Below, in pieces: positions 8,496-16,341 of a stretch of 25,483 nucleotides of DNA. The position numbers and the translations under genes are program-made. The DNA is from DASWHF01 sp036393295 (GTDB lineage: Bacteria; Pseudomonadota; Gammaproteobacteria; Acidiferrobacterales; UBA6901). The DNA lies in the NCBI GenBank assembly GCA_036393295.1, contig DASWHF010000109.1:1-25483 (forward strand), written 5' to 3'. The notes under the pieces are model-generated. The model saw only the letters and a list, made by a program, of their open reading frames with translations, was not told the origin of the DNA and made no database searches. The stretch's first letter is position 1. Each line of letters starts with the position of its first letter.

Positions 8496-9767
8496 GTGAA
8501 CGACAACAAGACCCGGCCGCTCGATGCCGGATCTCCGGACGAAATCATCCAGCTGTTGAGCGGTCTTCGACTCAGCGCCGACGGGCTCAAGCTCCATGCG
8601 CAGATCGAGCGCGGCAGCCGCGAGCACGGCGCGATACGCGACGCCGTCGATTGCGCCTTCGTCGACTTCGTGCACACGCTGCTGCAAAAGTACGTCAAGG
8701 ACGCGAAGAGCGACCCGGCCACGCGCGTCAGGGCGATCATCGCCCAACAGCGCCTGGCGGCGCATCTCGGCGTCCGGAACGAGGCGCGCGCCGCGGAGGC
8801 GCCCGGCGTCGATGCCGCCGGCTTCGAGCAGCACGTCGCCTCGGTGCTGTGGTCGAAGCGCGAGCCGCCGGGCTTCATGCGCCGCGCCGCCGACCACCCG
8901 CTGAGCGGCATCGGGCCGGCCAACGGCTCGGCGCATCCGCCGGCCGCGCTGCGCGGCATCGACCTCGAGCGAACCCGCGACGAGATCGAGGCCTTGCAGG
9001 CGAACCTTGCCGCCAAGATCGGCCAGGCGCACGACCAGAACCTCGATTTCGTCGCGCACCTCAAGACCGTGCAGCTGGCATTGCGTGAGGCGCAGGCGCT
9101 TGCCGATCTCGACGCGTTGCGCCGCATCCTGGTGGAAGGCACCGAGGAGCTGATCCAGGGCCACCAGGGCCTGGACCGCAAGCTGCGCGCGGCGACCGAT
9201 TTCCTCGAGGCCATGAAGGCGCGCCACGCCGCCATCCATGTCGAGATCGGCAAAGTGCGCGCGGTCGCGCTCACCGACGAGTTCACCGGCATGCCCAACC
9301 GCGCCGCCTTCCTGCGCCGCCTGGAGGCCGAGGCCGGGCGCGCCCAGCGTTACGGCTGTCCGCTGTCGCTGGCGATCATCGATCCGGACCGCTTCGACAA
9401 CATCCGCGACTACGTCGGCCGCGACGCCGGCGACGCCGTGATCCGCGCCTATGCCGATCAGATCCTGGCGCATTTCCGCTCCTATGACGTCGTGGCGCGC
9501 TACGGCGAGGACGAATTCGCGGTGCTGCTGCCCGACACCGGCCGCGAGCAGGCGCTGTCGGCGCTGCGCAAGGTCCAGGCCCAGGTGAACGGCATACACT
9601 ACCAGCACGGCGGCCGGTGCCTGTCGGTGCCGACCTTCTCGACCGGCCTCACCTGGTACAAGCCCGGCGAGTCGACCGCCAGCCTCATCGAGCGCGCCGG
9701 CTACGCCCTGCACCGCGCCCGGGTCGCCGGCCCGAACCGCATCGAGGCGCTGGCGCCGGCGCTCTGA
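8496..9767 (+). CDS. GGDEF-domain protein with degenerate active site (second of the tandem pair)
   Basis: From GTG 8496 this gives 423 residues. The gaggagg ribosome-binding site at 8485-8491 fixes this start over the GTG at 8442. It is a paralogue of the preceding gene: the same N-terminal module (LSGLRLSADGLKLHAQIER versus LDGLRQTADGVVLYSLIER) and GGDEF domain. The 22-nt aaccgcgccgccttcctgcgcc is identical in both genes (7897-7918 and 9297-9318). The active site has changed. The signature is GEDEF (337-341), and the conserved Lys and Asn of DxDxFKxxND are replaced (DPDRFDNIRD). The RxxD I-site (RSYD, 328-331) is intact. It is probably a weak or inactive cyclase that could act as a c-di-GMP receptor or partner. 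Activity is not excluded. Confidence 0.87.
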   Translation: MNDNKTRPLDAGSPDEIIQLLSGLRLSADGLKLHAQIERGSREHGAIRDAVDCAFVDFVHTLLQKYVKDAKSDPATRVRAIIAQQRLAAHLGVRNEARAAEAPGVDAAGFEQHVASVLWSKREPPGFMRRAADHPLSGIGPANGSAHPPAALRGIDLERTRDEIEALQANLAAKIGQAHDQNLDFVAHLKTVQLALREAQALADLDALRRILVEGTEELIQGHQGLDRKLRAATDFLEAMKARHAAIHVEIGKVRAVALTDEFTGMPNRAAFLRRLEAEAGRAQRYGCPLSLAIIDPDRFDNIRDYVGRDAGDAVIRAYADQILAHFRSYDVVARYGEDEFAVLLPDTGREQALSALRKVQAQVNGIHYQHGGRCLSVPTFSTGLTWYKPGESTASLIERAGYALHRARVAGPNRIEALAPAL

Positions 9768-9878
9768 GCGCGCGCCGCCGGCGCCGCGCCCCGGTGCGAC
9801 CTGCGGCCGCAGTCCGCCGCATTGCCGCAGACGGTATACTGTCAGCCATTCACTTCCCGATTCGACAAGGAGACGCGC

Positions 9879-10448
9879 ATGAGATCCGCACTGAACGCGA
9901 TGTTGATCCTCGGCATGCTGACGACGCCGGCCATGGCGGAGGACACCGGCGCGCGCGCCGACGCGAGTCGCGCGGTCGTCAAGGCATTCATGGGCGAGCT
10001 GCTCGGCGAGCTGCAGGCGGCGATGCAGGACGGCGGCGCGGTCAACGCCATCGCCGTGTGCAACACCAAGGCACCGGAGATCGCGGCCAAGGCCGGGAGC
10101 GAGCGCGGCTGGCGCGTCGCGCGCACCAGCCTCAAGCCGCGCAACCCGGACAACGCGCCGGATGCCTGGGAGACCGCGGTGCTCAAGAAGTTCGAGGCGC
10201 GCAAAGCAGCCGGCGAGGACCCGGCGCAGATCGAGTACTCGGAAGTGGTCACGGTCAAGGCCAAGAAGCAGTTCCGCTACATGAAGGCGATCGCGATTCC
10301 GCAGTACGCGCCCTGCCTGCAGTGCCACGGCAAGGAGATCGCGCCCGAGGTCCAGGCCAAGCTCAAGGCGCTGTACCCGAAGGACCGGGCGACCGGCTAC
10401 GGCACCGGCGACATCCGCGGGGCCTTCACCATCAGCCAGCCGATGTAG
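9879..10448 (+). CDS. Periplasmic DUF3365 (Tll0287-like) c-type haem protein
   Basis: From ATG 9879 (ribosome-binding site aaggag) this gives 189 residues with a cleavable signal peptide (MRSALNAMLILGMLTTPAMA/ED). The mature part has DUF3365 features: a helical N-terminal half, AVCNTKAPEIA, WRVARTSLKPRNPDN, and one c-type haem site CLQCH (Cys146, Cys149, His150), then GYGTGDIRGAFTIS. The family binds haem c and occurs alone or as the sensor part of kinases and GGDEF proteins, where redox or gas sensing is proposed. Here it stands alone just after two cytoplasmic GGDEF proteins. An upstream in-frame ATG (9822) would place the signal peptide internally and is rejected. TATACT at 9835-9840 is a possible -10 box. 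Confidence 0.88.
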   Translation: MRSALNAMLILGMLTTPAMAEDTGARADASRAVVKAFMGELLGELQAAMQDGGAVNAIAVCNTKAPEIAAKAGSERGWRVARTSLKPRNPDNAPDAWETAVLKKFEARKAAGEDPAQIEYSEVVTVKAKKQFRYMKAIAIPQYAPCLQCHGKEIAPEVQAKLKALYPKDRATGYGTGDIRGAFTISQPM

Positions 10449-10530
10449 CGTGGCGCGCGGTTGTGCGCCACCGGCGGCGTCGGCTAACATGGCGGCGCCG
10501 CCCACCGGCGGCTGACACGATCCCGCGCCC

Positions 10531-10986
10531 ATGACCGACCCGCTGCTCGCCTACGTCCACGTGCTCGGCGTGGTACTGCTGTTCGGCGGGTTGCTGGCCG
10601 AGGCGCTGTTCCTGCGGCCGCGGCCGGATTTCCATCTGGCGCGGCGCCTGTTGTACAGCGACATGACCTACGGCATCGGCGCCGCGCTGGTGCTGCTCAG
10701 CGGATTCGCGCGCACCGCCTGGTCCGCCAAGGGCGTGGAATTCTACTGGGAGAACCCGCTGTTCCATCTCAAGCTCGCGGTGTTCACCGTGGTCGGCCTG
10801 GTGTCGATCTATCCCACCAAAGAGTACCTGCGCTGGCGCCGCATCACCCGCGGTGGCGACGCGCCGCAGGTCAGCGACGCGAAGATCCATCGCATGATCG
10901 CGCTGGCGCGCCTGGAGCTGGCGATCGGCAGCCTGATCCCGCTGCTCGCGGTGCTGATGGCGCGCGGGATCGGGCGCGGGCTGTAA
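10531..10986 (+). CDS. DUF2214 family integral membrane protein
   Basis: This 151-residue protein has four likely transmembrane helices: about 5-25 (LAYVHVLGVVLLFGGLLAEAL), 47-65 (YGIGAALVLLSGFAR), 77-97 (HLKLAVFTVVGLVSIYP) and 127-147 (LELAIGSLIPLLAVLMARG). The His in the first helix, the ENPLFHLK segment and overall size fit DUF2214, a membrane family of unknown function. It starts 82 nt after the haem protein gene and may share its transcript. Its stop codon is only 4 nt from the stop of the convergent permease gene. A redox or cytochrome link is suggested only by the neighbouring haem protein. Confidence 0.8.
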   Translation: MTDPLLAYVHVLGVVLLFGGLLAEALFLRPRPDFHLARRLLYSDMTYGIGAALVLLSGFARTAWSAKGVEFYWENPLFHLKLAVFTVVGLVSIYPTKEYLRWRRITRGGDAPQVSDAKIHRMIALARLELAIGSLIPLLAVLMARGIGRGL

Positions 10987-10990
10987 CGAA

Positions 10991-13480
10991 TCAGATCTCC
11001 CGCAGGGTCGCCAGCGGCGGCCGGCGCACGACGGCGCGCGTGCCCCACAGGCCGAACAGGCCGACGCCGAGCGCGCCGCCGCCCAGGCCCCAGGCGAAGA
11101 CCCAGGGATTGAAGCTGTAGTCCAGGTCGAACACCTGCCGGGCCAGCACGAAGCCGGTGACGCTGGCGGCGAGCGCGGCCAGCAGGCCGGCCAGCAGGCC
11201 GAGCGCCAGGAACTCGGCCGCCAGACCCTGCCAGAGTTGGGCGCGGCTGGCGCCGAGCGTGCGCAGCAGCGCGCCCTCGTACAGGCGCTCGTCGCGGCTC
11301 GCCTGGATCGCGGCATACAGCACCACCAGGCCGGCCAGCAGGGTGAACACGAAGACGTACTGCACCGACAGATTCACCCGGTCCATGATGGTCCGCACCT
11401 TGGTCATGATGGCGTCGACGTCGATCAGCGTCACGTTCGGGAACTCGCGCACCAAGGCGCCCAGCAGCGGACGCTCGCCGGCGGGGAGATAGAAGCTGGT
11501 GATGAAGGTCGCCGGAAAGTCCTCCAGCACGCCGGGCGGCGCGAGCACGAAGAAATTGGCGCGGAACGAATCCCACTCGACGGTGCGCAGGCTGGTGATG
11601 GTCAGCTCGATGTCACGATCGGCGACGTGAAAGCGCAGCCGGTCGTCGAGCTTCAGCCCGAGGGTGTCGGCCAGGCCCTGCTCCACCGACACGACCGGCC
11701 GGCCGAATTGCGATTCGTCCCAGAAACGGCCGGCGACGATGCGGTTGTCCTCCTGCATCCCGGCCGCCCAGGACAGGTTGAACTCGCGCCGCGCGAGGCG
11801 CTGCGCGCGGTCGTCCTCGTAGTCGCTGACGTCGACCGGCCGATCGTTGATCGCGACCAGCCGCCCGCGCACCATCGGATGCAATCGCGCCTCGCGGACA
11901 CCGCGGCCGGCGAAGAACTCGCGCATCGCCGCGACCTGTTGCGGCTGCACGTTGACGACGAACTGGTTCGGCGCGTCGGCCGGCAGGCCCCGCTGCCAGG
12001 CGCCCAGCAGGTCGCCGCGCACGATGGACAACAGCAGCAGCACCATGATGCCGAGACCGAAGGCCAGCACCTGCACCACGCTGGACTGCGCGCGGCGCGC
12101 GATGTTGGCGAGCCCGTAGCGCCAGGCGACGCCGACGCGCCCGCGCAGGCGACCGAGGCCGCGCACCAGCAGCCAGGCGGCCGCCAGCAGCACCGCGACC
12201 GCGCCGGTCGCGCCGGCCAGCGCCAGGCCGGCCAGCTTGATATCGCTGACCTGCCATAACAGCAATACCGCCATGGCGGCCACGGCCGCGCCGTAGAGCG
12301 TGATCGCGCGCGGCGGCAGCACGCCCAGGTCGCGGCGCAGCACGCGCGCCGGCGGCACGTCCTTGAGGCGCATGAGCGGCGGCAGGCCGAAGCCGAGCAG
12401 CGTAATGAGCCCCACCAGCACGCCGGCCAGCACCGGCAGCGCCGACGGCGGCGGCAGGTTCACGAACAACAGCCCCGCCATCAGCCGCACCAGGCCCTCC
12501 TGGGCGACGAATCCGAGCGCCGCGCCGGCGAGGCTGGCGGCGATGCCGAGCCACAGCATCTGCAACAGGTACCAGCGCATCAACGCGCCCTGCGTGATGC
12601 CCAGGCAGCGCAGCACCGCGCTGACATCGAGGTGGCGCGCGGCGTAGCGGCGCGCGCCGCTCGCGACCGCGACGCCGGCCAGCACGACGCTGACCAGCGC
12701 CGCGAGGCCGAGGAAACGCTCGGCGCGCGTGAGCGCGACGCGCAGCTCGGGGCGCGCGTCGCGCACGTCCTGCAGGCTCTCACCGGCGGTGAGCCGCGGC
12801 GTCAGCCAGCCGCGGTACTCGGCGAGCGCCGCCGGCGCGCCGGCCAGCAGCAGCGCCAAGCGGACGCGGCTGCCGGGACCGAGCAGCTCGGTGCCGGCGA
12901 CGTCGTCGAGGCGCATCAGCAGCCGTGGCGCGATGTCGAACATGCCGCCGCCGCGGTCCGGCTCGTAGCTCAGGACCTTGGCGATGCGCAGCCGCGCCGC
13001 GCCGAGCTGTATCTCGGCGCCGACGTCCAGCTCCAGGCCGGTGAGCGCGCGCGCATCGACCCAGACCTCGCCGGGGGCCGGCAAATCCTCGGCCTGGCCG
13101 TCCGCGCCGTAGGGCTCGGACGCGACGCGCAGGCGCCCGCGCAGCGGGTAACCGGGGCCGGCCGCCTTGACCTCGACCAGCTGGGTGCGGCCGGCGGCCA
13201 GCACGACGCTGGGGAAGGTCATGAGCTCGGCACTGGCCAGTCCGAGCGCCTCGGCTTGCGCCGCGCGATCGGCGGCGATCGGCGCCGACGACCGTATCAC
13301 CAGGTCGGCGGCCAGCAGCTCGGCGGCCTGTTGCGACATGCCGCGGTGGATGCGGTCGGTGAAGAAGCCGACCGAGGTCATGCTGCCCACGGCGATCACC
13401 AGTGCCGCGGCCAGCACGCGCAGCTCGCCGGCGCGCCACTCGCGCCTGAGCATGCGCCACGACTGGATCAGCGCGTTCAC
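10991..13480 (-). CDS. ybbP: ABC transporter permease, YbbP/FtsX superfamily
   Basis: This is 829 residues from GTG 13480 (MNALIQSWRMLRREW...). The start codon overlaps the stop of the upstream ATPase gene as GTGA, so the two are translationally coupled. It has one N-terminal membrane segment (VLAAALVIAVGSMTSVGFF), a large MacB-like periplasmic domain, two four-helix FtsX-type membrane blocks (around residues 255-440 and 700-825), and a second periplasmic domain between them. The size and layout fit E. coli YbbP. With YbbA it forms a type VII-like transporter that does mechanical work across the inner membrane. In E. coli, YbbAP is reported to associate with the esterase TesA, encoded divergently here. 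The frame stays open upstream through the ATPase gene, but that is shadow sequence. Confidence 0.92.
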   Translation of the reverse strand: MNALIQSWRMLRREWRAGELRVLAAALVIAVGSMTSVGFFTDRIHRGMSQQAAELLAADLVIRSSAPIAADRAAQAEALGLASAELMTFPSVVLAAGRTQLVEVKAAGPGYPLRGRLRVASEPYGADGQAEDLPAPGEVWVDARALTGLELDVGAEIQLGAARLRIAKVLSYEPDRGGGMFDIAPRLLMRLDDVAGTELLGPGSRVRLALLLAGAPAALAEYRGWLTPRLTAGESLQDVRDARPELRVALTRAERFLGLAALVSVVLAGVAVASGARRYAARHLDVSAVLRCLGITQGALMRWYLLQMLWLGIAASLAGAALGFVAQEGLVRLMAGLLFVNLPPPSALPVLAGVLVGLITLLGFGLPPLMRLKDVPPARVLRRDLGVLPPRAITLYGAAVAAMAVLLLWQVSDIKLAGLALAGATGAVAVLLAAAWLLVRGLGRLRGRVGVAWRYGLANIARRAQSSVVQVLAFGLGIMVLLLLSIVRGDLLGAWQRGLPADAPNQFVVNVQPQQVAAMREFFAGRGVREARLHPMVRGRLVAINDRPVDVSDYEDDRAQRLARREFNLSWAAGMQEDNRIVAGRFWDESQFGRPVVSVEQGLADTLGLKLDDRLRFHVADRDIELTITSLRTVEWDSFRANFFVLAPPGVLEDFPATFITSFYLPAGERPLLGALVREFPNVTLIDVDAIMTKVRTIMDRVNLSVQYVFVFTLLAGLVVLYAAIQASRDERLYEGALLRTLGASRAQLWQGLAAEFLALGLLAGLLAALAASVTGFVLARQVFDLDYSFNPWVFAWGLGGGALGVGLFGLWGTRAVVRRPPLATLREI

Positions 13481-14193
13481 GGCGCGGCCCGCCCGGCCGC
13501 GCCCGCGCCAGCGGCCGCCAGCCGGCCGGCATCGAGCCGCAGGCGCCGGCCGCAGCGCCGCGCCAGCGCCTCGTCGTGCGTGACCAGCACCAGGGTCGCG
13601 TCGTGCTCGCGGTTGAGCGCGAACAGGAGCTCGATGACGCGCTCGCCGGTCGCCTGATCGAGATTGCCGGTCGGCTCGTCGGCGAACAGGATCTTGGGGC
13701 GCGCGGCGAAGGCGCGCGCGATGGCGACGCGCTGCTGCTCGCCGCCGGAGAGCTGGTTCGGATAATGCCCGCGGCGCGCCTCGAGCCCGACGCGCGCGAT
13801 CTCCTCGCGCGCCCGTGCGGCGGCGTCCGCGACCCCGGCCAGCTCGAGCGGCAGCAGCACGTTTTCGAGCGCAGTCAGGCTCGGCAACAGCTGGAAGGAC
13901 TGGAAGACGAAACCGACGCGGCCGGCGCGCAGCCGTGCGCGCCCGTCCTCGTCGAGGCCGGCGAGATCGACGCCGTCGAGCAGCACGCGGCCCTCGTTCG
14001 GCGCATCGAGCCCGGCGAGCAGGCCGAGCAGCGTCGACTTGCCGGAACCGGAGGCACCGACCACCGCGACCGCCTCGCCGGCGGCGATCGACAGCGTCAC
14101 GTCTTCGAGAATGGTGAGCTCGCCCTCGGGACTGGGCACGCGCTTGGTGAGGTTTTGCGCCGCCACCCGCGGCGTGGTGTAATGCTCGGGCAT
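13477..14193 (-). CDS. ybbA: ABC transporter ATP-binding protein YbbA
   Basis: From ATG 14193 this gives 238 residues of the LolD/MacB-type ATPase family. Visible motifs: Walker A GASGSGKST, Q-loop FVFQSFQLLPSL, signature LSGGEQQRVAIARA, Walker B ILFADEPTGNLD, and H-loop LVTHD. It powers the YbbP permease encoded in the overlapping next gene. An in-frame ATG at 14214 would add seven residues. I prefer 14193 because MPEHYTTPRVAAQNLTK aligns with the family start and AAAAGGA lies about 11 nt upstream, but the choice is not secure. The start codon shares the sequence CATG with the divergent tesA start, so there is no intergenic space and each promoter must lie in the other gene. The extreme C-terminus is Ala/Gly-rich. 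Confidence 0.94.
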   Translation of the reverse strand: MPEHYTTPRVAAQNLTKRVPSPEGELTILEDVTLSIAAGEAVAVVGASGSGKSTLLGLLAGLDAPNEGRVLLDGVDLAGLDEDGRARLRAGRVGFVFQSFQLLPSLTALENVLLPLELAGVADAAARAREEIARVGLEARRGHYPNQLSGGEQQRVAIARAFAARPKILFADEPTGNLDQATGERVIELLFALNREHDATLVLVTHDEALARRCGRRLRLDAGRLAAAGAGAAGRAAP

Positions 14194-14809
14194 GTCTCGC
14201 AGAGTCCTTTTCATTTTCCTGTTTTGGCTTGCGTCGGGCGCGGCGTGGGCCGCGCCGGTGGCGCCGGTGATCCTGGTGGTCGGCGACAGCCTCAGCGCCG
14301 GCTACGGCATCGACGTCGACGACGGCTGGGTGGCGCTGCTCGCCGCGCGCCTGCGCGACCAAGGCTACCCGCAGCGCGTGGTCAACGCCAGCATCAGCGG
14401 CGACACCACCGCCAGCGGTCGCACGCGCCTGCCGGCCGCGCTCGAGCGCCACCGGCCCGCGATCGTGATCCTGGCGCTCGGCGCCAACGACGGGCTGCGC
14501 GGCCTGCCGATCGACGCGATGCGCGACAACCTGGCGGCGATGATCCGCGCCGCCCAACGGCGCGGCGCGCGCGTGCTGCTGGTCGGCATACACATCCCGA
14601 CCAACTATGGCAAGGAATATACCGAAAGGTTTCACGCCGTCTACGGCGAGCTCGCCAAACGTTATCGGACGGCGCTCGTCCCCTTCCTGCTGGACGGCGT
14701 GGCGCTCGAACCGGCGCTCATGCAGGCCGACGGCCTGCACCCCGCGCCGGCGGCGCAGCCGCGCCTGCTCGACAACGTCTGGCCGAAGCTCACGCCGCTG
14801 CTGCGCTGA
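14192..14809 (+). CDS. tesA: Periplasmic SGNH esterase / acyl-CoA thioesterase I (TesA)
   Basis: This 205-residue protein (E. coli TesA has 208) has a signal peptide (MSRRVLFIFLFWLASGAAWA). SGNH/GDSL blocks are present: GDSLSAGYG with nucleophile Ser33, the block II Gly in NASISGDTT, GANDG in block III, and DGLHP with Asp180 and His183 completing the triad. It hydrolyses thioesters, esters and lysophospholipids in the periplasm. It is divergent from ybbA-ybbP as in E. coli, which supports a shared role in extracting and hydrolysing lipophilic substrates. The Shine-Dalgarno is weak. TGTAAT at about 14178-14183 resembles an extended -10 but would leave almost no leader. Its 3' end is 9 nt from the convergent DUF523 gene. 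Confidence 0.94.
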   Translation: MSRRVLFIFLFWLASGAAWAAPVAPVILVVGDSLSAGYGIDVDDGWVALLAARLRDQGYPQRVVNASISGDTTASGRTRLPAALERHRPAIVILALGANDGLRGLPIDAMRDNLAAMIRAAQRRGARVLLVGIHIPTNYGKEYTERFHAVYGELAKRYRTALVPFLLDGVALEPALMQADGLHPAPAAQPRLLDNVWPKLTPLLR

Positions 14810-14818
14810 CGGCCGCGC

Positions 14819-15784
14819 TCATGCGCCGTCGCGCAGCATCAGCTCGGCGGGATGCGGATTCAGATACACCTGGCGTTCGATATAGGCATCGGGATGACGG
14901 CGAAAGTGGTGCTTGAGCAGCGCGACCGGCACGGCCCGCGGCAGGCGCCCGAGGCGATAGGCGTCGATGAGCGCGAGCAGCTCGGCCTTGTCGTCGCCGT
15001 CGATGGCGCGCTTGAGGTAGCCGAGCACATGCATGAGCACGTTGGCGTGACGCTTGCGGGTGGCGCGGGCCTTGAGCGCCGCCATGAAGCCGGCGATGTA
15101 CCGATCGGCGCGCGGCCGCAGGTTGGCGCGACCGAGGTCGGCGACCAGCCGGCCGAGCGCGCGATAGTGCTCGGCGCCGTGCGCCATGATGACCAGCTTG
15201 TGCACGGTGTGAAACTCGACCAGCCGCGCGGCGCTCAGGCCGGCGGCGATCAATTCCTGCCAGCGGCGGTAGGCGAACACGCGCTCGACGAAGCTCTCGC
15301 GCAGCCACGGATCGCCGAGCCGGCCCTCCTCCTCGACCGGCAGCAGCGGCGCGGCGTCCAGGAGGGCGCGCGCGTAGATGCCGCTGCCGCCCTTCGGCGC
15401 GCCGCCGCCCGCGCGGTAGACCTTGACGCGCTCCATGCCGCAGCTCGGCGATTTGCCCTTGAGGATGTAGCCGCTGATGCCGGCCGCGCCGCCGAGCGCG
15501 CGCGCCATGCGCCGGCCGTGGGCGGCGAGCTTGCCGGTGACGTCCACGGACGGGTCGCGCACACCGACCGCGCGCGGCGCCGCCGGATCGCCGACCAGGC
15601 GGATCGGCGCGCGCGGCACGCCGAGGCCGATCGCCAGCTCCGGGCAGACCGGCACGAACTCGAAATACCGGCCGAGCGTTTCGGTGATGTAGGGGTCGTG
15701 CTTGTGGTTGCCGTCGAAGCGCACGCGCTCGCCGAGCAGGCAGCTGCTGATGCCGATGCGGATCGCCGCGGGCGGATGCTTCAT
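14819..15784 (-). CDS. DUF523-DUF1722 fusion protein (TudS-like desulfidase domain plus YbgA-like domain)
   Basis: This is 321 residues from ATG 15784 (MKHPPAAIRIGISSCLLGE), with aggt upstream. The long open frame beyond this is not conserved-looking. The N-terminal DUF523 domain (about 8-155) carries three conserved cysteines: SSCLLG (Cys15), PVCPE (Cys47) and SPSCG (Cys115). In TudS, the characterised DUF523 member, three cysteines bind a [4Fe-4S] cluster that removes sulfur from thiouracil. The C-terminal DUF1722 domain (about 200-315; FHTVHKLVIMAHG, NVLMHVLGYLKR, YLNPHPAELMLR) is the YbgA family, of unknown function. A role in tRNA-derived thionucleobase salvage or repair is an inference. 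It is convergent with tesA. Confidence 0.85.
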   Translation of the reverse strand: MKHPPAAIRIGISSCLLGERVRFDGNHKHDPYITETLGRYFEFVPVCPELAIGLGVPRAPIRLVGDPAAPRAVGVRDPSVDVTGKLAAHGRRMARALGGAAGISGYILKGKSPSCGMERVKVYRAGGGAPKGGSGIYARALLDAAPLLPVEEEGRLGDPWLRESFVERVFAYRRWQELIAAGLSAARLVEFHTVHKLVIMAHGAEHYRALGRLVADLGRANLRPRADRYIAGFMAALKARATRKRHANVLMHVLGYLKRAIDGDDKAELLALIDAYRLGRLPRAVPVALLKHHFRRHPDAYIERQVYLNPHPAELMLRDGA

Positions 15785-15892
15785 GGCGGACCTGTGGGCT
15801 CGTACGGGCGGAACCATCGGCATGATAGCACCCGGCGTATCGCCGAAACACGCGCGCGCCGCCGGCGCGCTGGTCTGGCTGCTGAACGCCGC

Positions 15893-15925
15893 AAAAAAAT
15901 CCCTCCGGCCACGAGGCCGGAAGGA
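15893..15925 (-). terminator. Intrinsic terminator for the 73-residue TPR-like gene
   Basis: On the minus strand an 11-bp stem (15915-15925 pairing with 15900-15910, one G:U pair, loop tcgt) is followed by a run of seven T (15899-15893). This is a textbook Rho-independent terminator, 17 nt beyond the stop of the small gene. Confidence 0.85.
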
Positions 15926-15941
15926 AAACTGCAGGAGAATG

Positions 15942-16163
15942 TCACGCCCGGGCGGGGCCCGATCGGGCCGGTCGCCGGCGTTCGGGGCCGGTGTATTCGG
16001 CAGGCCGGTCCTCCATTTCACGCAGCAGGCTCAAGGCCAGCGGATGAAGCGGGTCGTGGCGCAGGATTTCCCCCACCATCACCAGCGCCTGGTCCCGCCG
16101 TCCGGAACGCAGACAGGTCCGCCCGGCCACGTAGTAGCTCACCACGCTGTCATGGGTCTCCAT
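15942..16163 (-). CDS. Small TPR-like protein with a GPERRR tail
   Basis: This 73-residue protein starts METHDSVVSYYVAGRTCLRS. The start has a good ribosome-binding site (gggagg, about 8 nt upstream) and the gene ends in a clear terminator, so it is very likely real. Residues about 8-48 have the helix-turn-helix spacing of a single TPR (YYVAGRTCLRSGRRDQALVM then LRHDPLHPLALSLLREME). The tail EYTGPERRRPARS is basic and resembles the (Y)xGPERR tag found at the end of many small bacterial proteins. There is no signal peptide or membrane segment. Function is unknown. A single TPR unit suggests a docking role. It is monocistronic by its own terminator. Confidence 0.65.
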   Translation of the reverse strand: METHDSVVSYYVAGRTCLRSGRRDQALVMVGEILRHDPLHPLALSLLREMEDRPAEYTGPERRRPARSGPARA

Positions 16164-16297
16164 GCGTCGGCCCTCCCGTTGGTCAACCCCTGACGGCCCG
16201 CCCGGGTTCGGATGGGCCAGCGCGATTCCATGCCGCGTTGATGAATTTATAGCGCACGCGCCGGCCGGGAGGCTGTCATTAAATCAACATCAATCCT

Positions 16298-16310
16298 GTG
16301 AATTATTCAC
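16298..16310. promoter_or_regulatory. Perfect palindrome gtgaattattcac upstream of the 73-residue gene
   Basis: Two 6-bp half-sites (gtgaat / attcac) flank a single T, about 135 nt upstream of the small gene's start and between it and the lipoprotein terminator. The TGTGA/TCAC halves resemble a CRP site, but the spacing is 5 rather than 6. It lies in the one A/T-rich patch of this gap, with aaatcaacatcaatcc alongside, so an operator is plausible but unproven. TATAAA on the minus strand near 16250 could be a -10 box. Confidence 0.3.
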
Positions 16311-16341
16311 GGCCGTGGACACGCACGCCGGCATTCGGCGC

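Noticed and set aside
8337..10532. 731-codon minus-strand frame across the second GGDEF gene and the haem protein gene
   Set aside because: It lies opposite two well-supported genes with ribosome-binding sites and motifs, and contains no recognisable motif.
10991..14740. Single 1249-residue reading of the permease frame extending through ybbA into tesA
   Set aside because: Everything upstream of 13480 is a shadow frame of ybbA and tesA. The YbbP N-terminus begins at the GTG overlapping the ybbA stop.
16298..16310. gtgaattattcac as a bona fide CRP site
   Set aside because: The half-sites resemble TGTGA/TCAC, but the spacer is 5 rather than 6 nt, so I list it only as an unassigned palindrome.
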